In this document: positions 1-11,086 of the stretch, in pieces
How positions within the stretch are numbered: position 1 is the first letter of the stretch
Layout: each line of letters starts with the position of its first letter
Assembly (NCBI GenBank): GCA_033557675.1
Contig: JAWQRM010000076.1
Span: 1-32,196 of the forward strand
From: Coptodactyla brooksi
Taxonomy: Eukaryota > Arthropoda > Insecta > Coleoptera > Scarabaeidae
DNA length: 32,196 nucleotides
Reading direction: 5' to 3'
Notes under the pieces: model-generated
The model's database searches: none
What the model was told of the DNA's origin: nothing
The model's input: the letters and a program-made list of their open reading frames with translations, nothing else
Position numbers and translations under genes: made by a program

Positions 1-529
1 TTCTAAATTAATTAAAATAAGGATATCTGCATATTAGCTAACTTTGATAAGTTGAAATGCATAATTGATGGTTTTATTTAAGTATTTGAACATTAAATAT
101 TCCTGCCCCACAATAATAACCTATAAATTCATGTATTTATTGCACACTATCATTGTTTTTACATTAGCAATAATAGTCTTTATAGTATGATTTATAATAA
201 ATGTGTCTATTATACATAAATATCTTTTACGCAAATTAATATAGAGCATTTTCGTTTAAAAATGTGTAAGATAAAGACTTTCAATATTTTTCATTGTTTT
301 AATATGTGCACACATGTGTACTTGTACTGTGTTTTGTAAAATATTTTTCCTTGTTATTAGTATGAACACTAGACTCAATACCATACAAATATAAATAAAA
401 GTATTTTTTATGTGAACACTTTATTAAAAAATAGAATAAATAAATAAACAACCGTTATTATTATTACAAACAGAAACATGTATTAATAGAACACCGATCA
501 TAAATAACAACTTGGTAATATTAAATTTT

Positions 530-1740
530 ACCAGTAACGATTTCTGTGATGTATTATAATATAAAGTAGCGCCATCTGTTGACGCCTTAGGTGTATTAAA
601 CGTTTATGTTCGTGAATTTTTGTTAAATAATTCGCAGGCTTCTTCTTATAACATTCAAGTATACTATAAAGTACGAATACATATGAAAATCATAGGTATA
701 TCTATAGTTGTGACTAAAGGCAATATTTGGTAACATTTGTTGGATTTTAGAAGTATTCATTTCGAGGGAATAATGAGATTCTTCCAAAGATAATTCAGAA
801 ATTGTTCTTTTCTTCAAAATCACTTTTTATTTCCTTTATTTTCAATTTCTTGATTAACTGAAGTCAATATTAAAAAATATACAACAGGAATGCCATAGAT
901 TTGGCATATTTTGGTATTTTAAGGAAATAGTATAATTATAGTGGTATACATAATTCTGCAGGCAGTACTCTGTCAAAATATACTCATTCAACCCGTCCAC
1001 TACTTATTTTCATTTACACCTGCCCTTAAAATTCTCTGTACCAAAAATTGAGGAACTTCAGTCAGTCCACTAGTTACTTTAATAGGTGCCTTACAAAATT
1101 ACGTCCTTCGCATGCGTGTGATTATTTTTAATTACTCTCAAATATTTGGAATCATATTAATATAGGAAATAGATAATTTTTATTCAAGCCATTTTCGTCT
1201 GTGCGCCATGATTAATAGACAAACGTTAATAACATACAAAAAAATGAGGTATTCACTTCCAAAATACTGCTTATAAAAACGAGGAAAATTCAATTTTACA
1301 CAAAAGTTACAAATATTAACTTGGAACCTTTTGATTTAAAATTATCAAAGTTATGCAAATCGCGCTAATGTTGAAGAAGTTGCCTATACTTTTAAGTATT
1401 TTGCGGAATTTTAAATTAATTAAAATAAGGATATCTGCGTATTAGCAGGTTTCTTCCTAACATTCGAACGAAAGATTCTTCCAAAGATAAATCAGACATT
1501 GTTCATTTCCTCAAAATCAATTTTTATTTTCTTTATTTTGGATTTCTTGATTAACTAAAGTGGTTTTAAAAAAATATATCACTTCCAAAACACTGCACAT
1601 CAAAATAAGGAAAATGCGACTTTTACACATAAATACCATTTGCAAAGAACAACATTGAGCATATTTGAGAGTGGTATGAATTGGTTTGTATAAAAAAATC
1701 GTTTTAAAAATTAAAATTGGTTTAAAGTCACTATTCTTTA
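530..1740. repeat. Dispersed repeat copies in IQSEC intron (left)
   Basis: One full-looking and one partial copy of a repeat that recurs at 3480-4800. Shared blocks include AGTAGCGCCATCTGTTG (near 566), the GATTCTTCCAAAGATAA block (near 777 and 1471), the CTGCAGGCAGTACTCTGTC block (near 957) and GAGGAACTTCAGTCAGTCC (near 1050). The start of the window (1-40) also matches 1410-1447. No coding capacity was seen. It is probably an old non-autonomous element. Confidence 0.75.
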
Positions 1741-1962
1741 TCATAGGTGAATTAATAATTGATTAAATAATTACTTCCTCAATTGAAATGTAGCAATTAT
1801 GCTAACAATTCGTATAATTACTCATTATGCCGGTACATGTGATTCAGTACGCGATCATGATGAATTGTTTAAATTATATTCCAAAGACTAATGGTCATTT
1901 TACTTTGAGATATTTTCGTGGCAAACAGTCGAAAGCCTGTATTTACAGTTTTTATTTAACAG

Positions 1963-2974
1963 TGGTCATGAGAATCTAATTGTACGTGCTGTACCCGTGA
2001 GGTCAATGTCATTGAGGGAACGGAGGAACATGGACAGCACCCCAATCCCGAGGAGTCAATCTGGAACCCCGACCATCTGCTGGGATAACTACTCGCCACA
2101 CTCGCAACACCAACATTACTACTCGCCAATCGAGATGAAACAGCCGATGAGTCTGCAAAACTCTACAAACAACGTCCAAAATGCTTGCAGCACCCCGTCA
2201 AATAGTAACAACGGTTATATGCGTTCTAGGAGCAGCGTTAGCAATAGAAAGGTACCACCGGAGGTGCCGAAACGTACTTCCAGCATCTCCTCTAGATCGC
2301 TAGAATCCAGATCGCATCGCTCCAACGGCGGGCTGACGAAAACTAATGAAAACGGATCGCTTTCCAGCGTGCAAAGTTCCGGGAGCGATAGCAGCATATC
2401 CACGGACAGGGTGCAGTGCGAATACTCGCCTATTTGGAAGCGTAAAGGCGGTCCGCACTTACCAGAGTATTCTGAACCAACTTTAGAAACTAGTTTAGGA
2501 AATATATCCTCTTCTTCGAGCACTACTTACGTCTTAGAACGTACCGAACCGCCTACACCTACTAGTTGTAGTAAAATCTCCGAAACTGTCCGCAAACGAC
2601 AGTATCGCGTAGGATTAAATTTATTTAATAAAAAACCAGAGAGGGGCATCACCTATTTGATTCGTAAGGGCTTCTTGGAGAACACGCCGACGGGTGTCGC
2701 AAGATTCTTAATCTCGCGGAAAGGCCTCAGCAAACAGATGATCGGAGAGTACTTGGGAAACCTGCAGAACAACTTCTGCATGGCCGTACTTGAATGTTTC
2801 GCGCTAGAGCTCGACTTGGCTGGCATGCAAGTAGACGTTGCCTTAAGAAAATTCCAGCAATACTACCGCATGCCCGGTGAAGCACAAAAAATTGAAAGAC
2901 TTATGGAAGTTTTTTCGCAAAGATACTGCCAGTGCAACGTTGATATCGTCGCTAGATTACGATCACCAGATACC
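1963..2974 (+). CDS. schizo: IQSEC exon with Ser/Pro-rich linker and first two thirds of Sec7
   Basis: The acceptor is TTTATTTAACAG ending at 1962 and the donor is GTAAGT at 2975, phase 0. The frame is open before the GTG at 1997 and the ATG at 2006 (through GHENLIVRAVPVRSMSLRER), so this is an internal exon and not a start exon. The first 200 or so residues are Ser/Asn/Pro-rich with PPEVPKRTSS. Sec7 begins near codon 2591 (RKRQYRVGLNLFNKKPERGI) and runs to the exon end at SPDT. The exact left boundary is inferred. Confidence 0.85.
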
Positions 2975-5900
2975 GTAAGTATTTCTTTATTAACCCTTTA
3001 ACATATACTAACGTGACAAAAATGGACAGAATCATTACTTGATATTTCATTTTGCTAATAAATTAAAATTACACCAAGATTACTGATACACCCATTAGTT
3101 ATTAGAAAAGCATGATGACGTATGTATAGTCTTCCCATCACATAGTGGGTTTTACGAGTTGAGCTACTGGCAATAAGGACCCCCTTATAGATACAAAGTG
3201 TCAAAAGACCCTCCCTTATCTGTTTTTAAGTAGTACATCAGGTAGCACATAATAGTATATATAGTACACAAGAATAAAGAACAACATGAATAAAAATACT
3301 GCGTTTATTAATATGTTATCGCTAAGGCTCTTCTTGGAATTGAAATAATAATAAACATTGCATCATTTATATATCACTGTTTGAATTAATTACATAATAA
3401 TCGTTTAATAAGTTGCCTACAAATACTTTCTAGAACTGTAAATAAACTAAAATAAGGGTTAAAATGTTTAGACGATTTTACTAGTAAAGATTTGTAAGAC
3501 TTATCACCATAAGTAGCGCCATCTGTTGGTACTTTAGGTATATTAAATACTTATATTCGTGAATTTTTTTAAATAATTTATTTTTATAACATTTGAGTAT
3601 ACTATAAAGTATGAGTACAGTTGAAAACATAATTATATAACAATTTTAACTTCCTGTATTTTCGCTTTCTTCATTGATTGAAGTAAATTCAAAAAACTAT
3701 GCCATAGATTTAGCATATTTTAGTATTTTAAGGAAATCATAATAATGGTATACATAATTCTGCTGGCGGTACTCTATCAAAACATATTCATTCAACCCGT
3801 CCACTACATATTTTTATTTATACCTCCCATTATAATTCACTGTACCGGAGATTGAGGAACTTCAGTCAGTTCACTAGTTACTTTAATAAGTGCCTTAATT
3901 ATGACGAAAGGCAACATATTTGATAACATTTGTTGGATTTTAGAGGTATTCATTTCGAGGGAATAATAAGATTCTTCCAAAGATAAATCAGAAATTGTTC
4001 TTGTCTTCATAATCAACTTTTATTTCCTTTATTTTCGATTTCTTGGTTAACTGAAGCGAATATTAAAACACATACAAGAGGGTTGCCATAGATTTAGCAT
4101 ATTCTTCTATTTTAAGGAAATAGTATGATTATAGTGGTACACATAATTCTGCAGGCAGTACTATGTTAAAATATATTCATTCAACCCATCCACTACACTT
4201 TTTCATCTACACCGGCCCTTAAAATTCTCTGTACCAGAGATTGAGGAACTTCAGTCAGTCCACTAGTTACTTTACGTGCACCCTACAGAATTATGTTATT
4301 TGCATTCATGTGATTATTTTTAATTACTTTCAAATATTTTGAATCATATTACTGTAGATAATGTATAATTTTTATTCAAACCATTTTGTTCCGTCGTTAT
4401 GATTAATATACAGAAACGTTGATAACATACAAGAGAATGAGGTGTACGTTTAATATATTCACTTTATATGTTCACTTCCAAAATACTGCACATAAGAATA
4501 AGGAAAATTCGGCTTTTATACAAAAATAACTTTTACAAATATTGACTTGGAACCTTTTGGTTTAAAATTATCAAAGTAGCGCCATCAATTGATGTTTTGG
4601 GGGTACTAAACATTTAAATTCATGAATTTTGTGCAGTAATAGAACAGGTTTCTTCTTATAAAATTCCAGAATACTTCTATAATAACAGACATCTCAAAAG
4701 AAATAGGTAATTGTTCATTTCATCAAAATCAATTTTTAATCTTGTATTTTGGTTTCTTGATTAATTGAAGTAAATGCTAAAAAATACGCAAGAAGAGTGT
4801 TATACAGGGCTTTCAGAAATATTCAAGTTCGCCGTGATCTAATGCACAGTCCTGTTCTAAGAATTTGTTTATCATAGTTTGGTAGTACTATAATATTTTT
4901 GTGTGTGTCACTGGAAAGTAACCAGATCTTGATATTTCATAGGCATTCGTGAACTGAGTATTTTTTCATTATTGGAACGTTTCAAAGCGTTTGCTGTAAT
5001 TTATTATTATTTTTGCTTGTTTGATAGTATAGGATTTAATGTTAACACCCTTTGATAATAATGAATATTTCTTTCCCTGATATTTAACAGTAAATGAATT
5101 TTGTGACGCCTTTAACTTTCTCGATTATGGCAGTTAGGATGTTTTATTGTAATCATTACCAATTTATTTAATATGTTCTAGTATTTTGAGGAAATAATAT
5201 TACCTTACAGTCATATGCATATTTCTATAGTCTGTACTCTGTCAAAATATATTTGTTTCTTAATTTCATGACCTCACCTGCTTTCAAAGCGAACATGATA
5301 TTATATTAGAATATGATATTAAGTAATTAATTATTTTTTATTGAGTAGGAAGAAAAGAGGATGATTTTCTGAAAAGTAAAGTCATATTGAATAAAAAGTC
5401 TTATATAATCTCAAAAATGAAACAATGAACTTAATATGGCAGCAAAATGTAAAATCAAGTAAGGATTTTGTAGATTTTTAATTGTGTATGCAGATAAGGG
5501 TTTTATTCTATCACGTTGATTAATAGAAATAAACTCTAAGTTGTTATAAATACTCAAAAAAATAATACAGCTGGCAGACATTTATTATATTTATCCTAAT
5601 GAAATATTGTGTTTTGTTTTTAATACAGATATTCGTGCTAGCGTTTGCAATAATAATGCTCAATACGGACCTGCACACACCAAACATAAAACCCGAAAGA
5701 CGTATGAAGCTAGAAGACTTCATAAAAAACTTGCGTGGCATCGATGATTGTCACGACATAGATAGCGACATGCTGACCGGAATATACGAACGGGTGAAGG
5801 CGAACGAGTTCAAGCCAGGCTCTGACCACGTAACTCAGGTAATGAAAGTCCAGGCGACCATAGTGGGAAAGAAGCCAAACATGGCGTTGCCACACCGACG

Positions 5901-7339
5901 ATTGGTGTGCTACTGTCGGCTGTACGAGATACCTGACGTAAATAAGAAAGAACGTCCAGGGGTGCACCAAAGGGAGGTTTTCCTCTTCAATGACCTACTG
6001 GTTATAACAAAGATTTTAAGCAAGAAAAAGTCGTCGGTTACCTATACTTTTAGAAATAGTTATCCCTTGTGCGGAATGGCAGTTACTTTATTCGAAGCCC
6101 AGCATTATCCATTCGGTATACGTTTGTCGCAACGTGTAGACAGTAAAATCTTAATTATATTCAACGCTCGCAATGAGCACGATAGGATTAAGTTTGCGGA
6201 GGATTTGAAAGAGTCCATTTGCGAAATGGACGAAATGGAGAACTTGAGAATTGAAGCGGAATTAGAAAGGCAGAAGTCAAGTCGAGGAAACCGTTCCGGT
6301 GAGTTAAGGGTACCTTTTTCAAATGATCTCTCATTTGAGACGACATTTTCCATAGGAACCGAAAATCGAGATAGTGGCGTTGCAGATGTAGAGGTGTGCT
6401 CGTGCCAATGTCCATACCAGCAAATTCAGCAGAATGAGGAGGCCGCGGAGACCGTCACCCACGAATCTCAAATCAAACGCTCGGCTCTCAGCAACTCACT
6501 GCTGGATATCCACGAACAGTGTAAGTGTAATAGTATTTACATAAAAGGCTCTCGACTTCTACATGCATTTGGGTTGAGAGCCTTTGTGGGCATGTTTAGG
6601 ATTTAACTCCTTAGAGCAAAGAACCTATAGAATCTATATTCTCTATCCCTGAATTGTTCGTCTTCAGTCAAACAAATATGCAATTAGTATTTCATATGAA
6701 TTTTGTAATTCACCAATGAAGTACATTATTGCCCATATATGAATAAATAATTTTATTATTTCTATTGAAACAAAAAATAATACTCAGGAGTTGAAGTGGA
6801 TGATTACGGATTTGGGTCCTGGAGGACATTATTTTCTTCTTTCACTAAAAGTATAACACTAGTGATTACACAATCCTGCAAAATTTTGTGAATTGCTTCC
6901 TATGTATTTTTTAGAGACAAACAAATTTCTAACATTCCATATCTATACGTTCTTTATATCTGAGGTTTACTTGATGTTTCCTAACGTTCTTATTTCCACC
7001 TTTCTTTTCTTCTGTGTAACTATATCTGCGTACCTACGACTAAACATGCCCAAGTAATATTTAGGTTTGCAACAGTGTAAGCATGTCTGTGATGTCAGTT
7101 CAGTTACAGGAGAAAAGGCGCAACGCCGCGGGAGTGTGGGATCCTTAGACAGCGGAATGTCCGTGTCTTTCCAATCGACCTCGGCGAGTACATGTTCGCG
7201 CTCGGACAAAGTACTGGCTAAGGGTGGGAAGGCGATCCATTATCAGCATTCGTTTCTTGGTAGTTTATTTAACAAAAAGCAGCAGCAACAGAATCAACAG
7301 CACGGCAACGTATCGGTAGCTAAGACAACTGAAGTCTAA
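1963..7339 (+). CDS. schizo: IQSEC/BRAG-family Arf guanine nucleotide exchange factor (3' part, three exons)
   Basis: Exons are 1963-2974, 5629-6520 and 7065-7339, giving about 725 residues in the window. The phases fit: exon 1 ends on a codon boundary, and exon 2 ends one base into a codon that exon 3 completes with GT. The product should activate Arf GTPases (Arf6-type) at the membrane. In order it has a Ser/Pro-rich low-complexity region, a Sec7 domain split by the first intron, a PH domain of the IQSEC type, and a tail with a conserved-looking SALSNSLLDI stretch and an RRGSVGSLDSG stretch as in vertebrate IQSEC1/2. The catalytic glutamate of Sec7 is in MPGEAQKIE (Glu codon 2879-2881). The N-terminal part with the IQ motif is not here, so upstream exons must lie left of the window. 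Family assignment is firm. The name schizo rests on orthology inferred from domain order. Confidence 0.93.
3480..4800. repeat. Dispersed repeat copies in IQSEC intron (right), at least three partial units
   Basis: Three successive partial copies of the 530-1740 repeat. AGTAGCGCCATC recurs near 3513 and 4576. The block with the CATTCAACCC(A/G)TCCACTAC sequence recurs near 3792 and 4178, and GAGGAACTTCAGTCAGT near 3852 and 4241. Copies are diverged and truncated differently. Confidence 0.75.
4801..5628. other. Remaining IQSEC intron, no gene seen
   Basis: AT-rich intronic sequence up to the acceptor at 5628. TATACAGGGCTTTC at 4801 resembles the terminal repeat of insect DNA transposons, but no partner end was found. 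Nothing else is recognisable. Confidence 0.5.
5629..6520 (+). CDS. schizo: IQSEC exon with end of Sec7 and the PH domain
   Basis: The acceptor is TTTTAATACAG ending at 5628. The exon opens with IFVLAFAIIMLNTDLHTPN, the Sec7 segment typical of the family, which joins in phase to the previous exon. The PH domain follows from about LPHRRLVCYCRLYE to the KFAEDLKESI helix. The last 75 codons lead to the IQSEC-like KRSALSNSLLDI. The donor is GTAAGT at 6521. A second strong donor-like GTGAGTTAAG lies inside the exon at 6299 (see findings). Confidence 0.92.
7065..7339 (+). CDS. schizo: IQSEC terminal coding exon with PDZ-ligand-like C terminus
   Basis: The acceptor TAATATTTAG ends at 7064, and the first two bases complete a TGT codon. 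It encodes a Cys/His-rich start (QQCKHVCDV), then RRGSVGSLDSG as in IQSEC tails, a Ser/Thr-rich stretch, a Gln-rich stretch (KKQQQQNQQ), and ends KTTEV before TAA at 7337-7339. T-E-V fits a class I PDZ ligand. Binding is inferred from the known PDZ interaction of IQSEC1/2. Confidence 0.85.
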
Positions 7340-7880
7340 TTTAACGTCGCCGACCAAATAAAAAAAGACCGAAGAGAGATTGTAAGAAAAGGTTTTAACC
7401 AAATTGTTATTTTTGGGAGGTAATTTATTGAGATCATGTTATTTATAACCAAATATATTTTGAGCATTTGTGAGTGTTACCAAATAGTATAACTATGGCT
7501 GTTCTAAAGCGGTTAACTTTTAAATATTCCCCCTCTAACTTGTTTAACGAATGAACGACAAGTAATAATTGACGGCATCTCATAGTAACGTACTTTTATA
7601 TAATTTATTATCAATGCTACGCATTTTTATGGAAGATTTTCTTTTCGACGTCTGTAGAAATTGTATGTTTTGTTCTTTTTTTATTGCACCGTTCATGCTC
7701 TACTACTTACTTAGATTTTTGTATATACCATATTTTTTTAATTTAAATGTGGATTATTTTAAAACGTTAAATCTTCTTTCTAGTCTGATGTAAATAAACT
7801 AGCAATTACTAATTACAATTAATAATAATTTAATCTTAAAGTGCTAAGTGTTTTTTTTTAATAACCAATAAATTATAAGT
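7340..7880 (+). other. IQSEC 3' UTR with candidate poly(A) signals
   Basis: This AT-rich sequence follows the stop. AATAAA occurs at 7793-7798 and again at 7867-7872. Either could end the main transcript. Open frames in this stretch are short and have no resemblance I recognise. Confidence 0.5.
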
Positions 7881-8070
7881 TCAATCACACCTCATGAATT
7901 TTAAGGCGTTTTTATTTTATACCCATACATTCCCTATATCCAAAAGAAAAATTCCAGGTTTCATATGATTCAAAAGAGTAAACGTAAATAACAATTTGTA
8001 TAGGTAGGTATTCTAACTTGTTTAAATGTGTCGTTCATGTTATGGTACTTATAACTTATGGTGTAAAATA

Positions 8071-9566
8071 ACTTTGATCTGCCTACGACTAAGAAAAATT
8101 TCTCCTTGCTGCCCCTTGCTTCAGATAACACATTAAATTGTTAATCCCAGCAACCAGTTGTACATCTCTGATTGTCGTCACATTAATAGTGTGTATTTTT
8201 AGGTTGCATGAAAGTAGATGCAGTGGCTCCTCGATGGGCAGCACTTTGTGTTAAGCTTAAACGTGTAGTAATGACTCAATTAACGCATCGGGTCTGCGAA
8301 GATTTCAGGAGGTAACAACTGCAACCTCAAGAATGCAATAAAATATAGTTCACGTTAACCAGTAGTTCCCGAAACCGAATGTACATAATGTAAAATAATA
8401 AAGTTTGCAAAATAAAAAAAATTAGATTTTATTTATTAATACAATAAAAACAACATTATACTTATTAAAATGGTTGTACATACTTTGTTAAGAAATTACC
8501 GAGGTCTCACTACTGTTAAATTTATTTGCAATCCTAACACTTGTAAATCTAACACAAAAGCGTATATATATTATGTACCTATTATATCACATAAAAGTAT
8601 AGTTTTAGTACATTATCTTACGAGATTATTGAGTATCATAGTGAAATCTTAAAATAGCCCTTCCAGGGATTTGAGAATGACATAGTTTCTGCACAACTAA
8701 AGGCGCTGCATCAGCAGGAAACTGTATGAGAAGGGGGGATAATCTAAAAGTTAATTATCAAAAAATTATTAAAAATCACGATTTTCGAAACGCACCTCTT
8801 TCGTGGCGACTTTGTGTATTAAGTCTTGTAGCTGCGACAACGTCCCATCTTCGATCGGACAGATGAACTGCTGATATTCCTCTAGGAGTTGCCAGAATTT
8901 CGGCAACAATCGGTCCGCTACCTCGCCAGTTACGAAAACGACGCCTCTCTATAAATGCAACAAGCGTAGTTTAGTACATTCCTAATACTAATGGCATTCA
9001 AAATTACTTTATTTAAACATTGCAAAGATCTACGTAAAGATCGCGAGGTCGTCCCAAAGTCGATGACGACGTCTACCAATCCGTTGCAAGCGTTGAGTGT
9101 ACGTTCATGTAATACCTCTTCAAAAATGTCTTCGTTCCACTGCACTAAATTAACGCTATACAACAAACCGTAATTTATAAACAGCGAATAATATTATACG
9201 TAAGGAGAACATACTTTTTTAACTCTTTGAGATAGAATTCGTCGTCGTTTAAACACGCGACGGAAATTTGTAGTCTATCCTTATATTCGGGATTGCGAAA
9301 ATAATGTTCCGCGATCCGTATCGCCCACAACGCTAAACCTCTGGTCCTGACAATCAAGACTTTAAATATCCTTCCGGATTTGCTCCTTTCGTGTTCTTTG
9401 AAATGTTTCTTCACCTTAAGTATAGTGTTTTTAGCCAAGAGCGCTCCGGTCAGGAGTGTAGCAATTAATGACAAAGAATTGGGAATTGGTACCATTTAGT
9501 TTCTGTCGGGAATGATTACATATTCCGGGGTATCCCTTCGGGACATCGCCGTGAGGGTGTAGAACC
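8071..9566. repeat. Tandem duplication, unit 1 (left, decayed copy)
   Basis: This segment is nearly the same as 9567-11086, with an offset of about 1497-1506 bases. It starts with CTGCCTACGACTAAG near 8080, matched by CTGCCTACGAC near 9574, and ends where GAACCACTTTGGTC runs directly into the second unit. The unit holds the 3' flank, exons 3 and 2 and part of exon 1 of the MDR gene. The junction shows a short shared sequence (ACT(T/C)TGGTC) at both edges, as expected for a simple tandem duplication. Confidence 0.92.
8203..8315 (+). CDS. Candidate alternative terminal exon (36 codons), possibly of IQSEC
   Basis: After an acceptor-like GTGTATTTTTAG ending at 8202, the frame encodes a basic 36-residue tail containing MKVDAVAPRWAALCVKLKR and then TAA at 8313-8315. 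If IQSEC exon 2 (ending T at 6520) were spliced here, GT would complete the same TGT codon as in the normal exon 3, so the phase fits. AATAAA follows near 8338 and 8397. An alternative reading is an internal exon with donor GTAACA at 8312. No family resemblance was recognised. The copy in the second duplication unit has TGG changed to TAG. This is a hypothesis from sequence signals only. Confidence 0.3.
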
Positions 9567-9570
9567 ACTT
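8769..9570 (-). pseudogene. MDR dehydrogenase-like pseudogene (duplicated, 5'-truncated copy)
   Basis: This is a decayed copy of the 10275-11388 gene made by the tandem duplication. Exon 3 equivalent is 8948-8769, exon 2 is 9155-9008 and the exon 1 remnant is 9570-9215. Exons 2 and 3 and both intron borders are intact. The exon 1 part has an in-frame TAA just before MVPIPNSLSL, a small deletion (about 6 bases) after that segment, and one extra base near 9520 that shifts frame. The nucleotide-binding GTGGLALW has become RTRGLALW. There is no promoter or start region, because these lay outside the duplicated unit. A functional product is very unlikely. Confidence 0.88.
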
Positions 9571-11086
9571 TGGTCTGCCTACGACAAAAAAAAAATTTCT
9601 CCTTGCTGCCCCTTACTTCAGATAACACATTAAATTGTTAATCCCAGCAACCAATTGTACAACTCTGATTGTTGTCACATTAATAGTGTGTATTTTTAGG
9701 TTGCATGAAAGTAGATGCAGTGGCTCCTCGATAGGCAGCACTTTGTGTTAAGCTTAAACGTGTAGTAATGACTCAAGTAACGCATCGGGTCTGCGAAGAT
9801 TTCAGGAGGTAACAACTGCAACCTCAAGAATGCAATAAAATATAGTTCACATTAACCAGTAGTTCCCGAAACCGACTGTACATAATGTAAAATAATAAAG
9901 TTTGCAAAATAAAAAAAATTAGATTTTATTTATTAATACAATAAAAACAACATTATACTTATTAAAATGGTTCTACATACTTTGTTAAGAAATTACTGAG
10001 GTAACATCTCACTACTGTTAAATTTATTTGCAATCCTAACACTTATAAATCTAACACAAAAGCGTATATATATTATGTACCTATTATATCACATATAAAA
10101 GTATAGTTTTAGTACATTATCTTACGAAATTATTGAGTATCATAGTGAAATCTTAAAATAGCCCTTCCAGGGATTTGAGAATGACATAGTTTCTGAACGA
10201 CTAAAGGCGCTGCATCAGCAGGAAACTCCGTATGAGAAGGGGGGATAATCTAAAAGTCAATTATCAAAAAATTATTAAAAATCACGATTTTCGAAACGCA
10301 CCTCTTTCGTCGCGACTTTTTGTATTAAGTCTCGTAGCTGCGACAACGTCCCATCTTCAATCGGACAGATGAACTGCTGATATTCCTCTAGAAGTTGCCA
10401 GAATTTCGGCAACAATCGGTCCGCTACCTCGCCAGTTACAAAAACGACGCCTCTCTATAAATTCAATAAGCGTAGTTTAGTACATTCATAATACTAATGG
10501 CATTTAAAATTACTTTATTTAAACATTGCAAAGATCTACGTAAAGATCGCGAGGTCGTCCCAAAGTCGATGACGATGTCTACCAATCCGTTGCAAGCGTT
10601 GAGTGTACGTTCGTGTAATACCTCTTCGAAAATTTCTTCGTTCCACTGCACTAAATTAACGCTATACAATGAACCGTAATTTATAAACAGCGAATAATAT
10701 TATACGTAAGGAGAACATACTTTTTTAACTCTTTGAGATAGAATCCGTCGTCGTTTAAACACGCCACAGAAATTTGTAGTCTATCCTTATATTCGGGATT
10801 GCGAAAATAATGTTCCGCAATCCGTATCGCCCATAACGCTAAACCTCCGGTCCCGACGATCAAGACTTTAAATATCCTCCCGGATTTGCTCCTTTCGTGT
10901 TCGTCGAAATGTTTCTTCACCTTAAGTATGGCGTTTTTAGCCAAGAGCGCTCCGGTCGGGAGCATCGCGGCTACGCTCAACGACAAAGAATTGGGAATCG
11001 GTATCAGGTACTTTATGTCGGGAACGACCATATATTCAGGGTATCCCTGCGGGACGTCGTCGTGAGGATATAAAACCACTCTGGTC
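9567..11086. repeat. Tandem duplication, unit 2 (right, contains the intact gene's 3' part)
   Basis: This is the second unit, paired with 8071-9566. Similarity covers non-coding flank, both small introns and coding exons, so the event copied genomic DNA and is not a retrocopy. Similarity stops near 11086 inside exon 1. The first 300 or so coding bases and the promoter of the gene were therefore not duplicated. Confidence 0.92.

Noticed and set aside
2215..2523. Minus-strand open frame of 102 codons
   Set aside because: It is antisense to the IQSEC exon, which has clear family similarity in the + frame. No splice or start support.
7569..7793. Plus-strand 74-codon frame after IQSEC stop
   Set aside because: Phe/Leu/Tyr-rich as expected from AT-rich UTR sequence; no acceptor in phase and no family resemblance.
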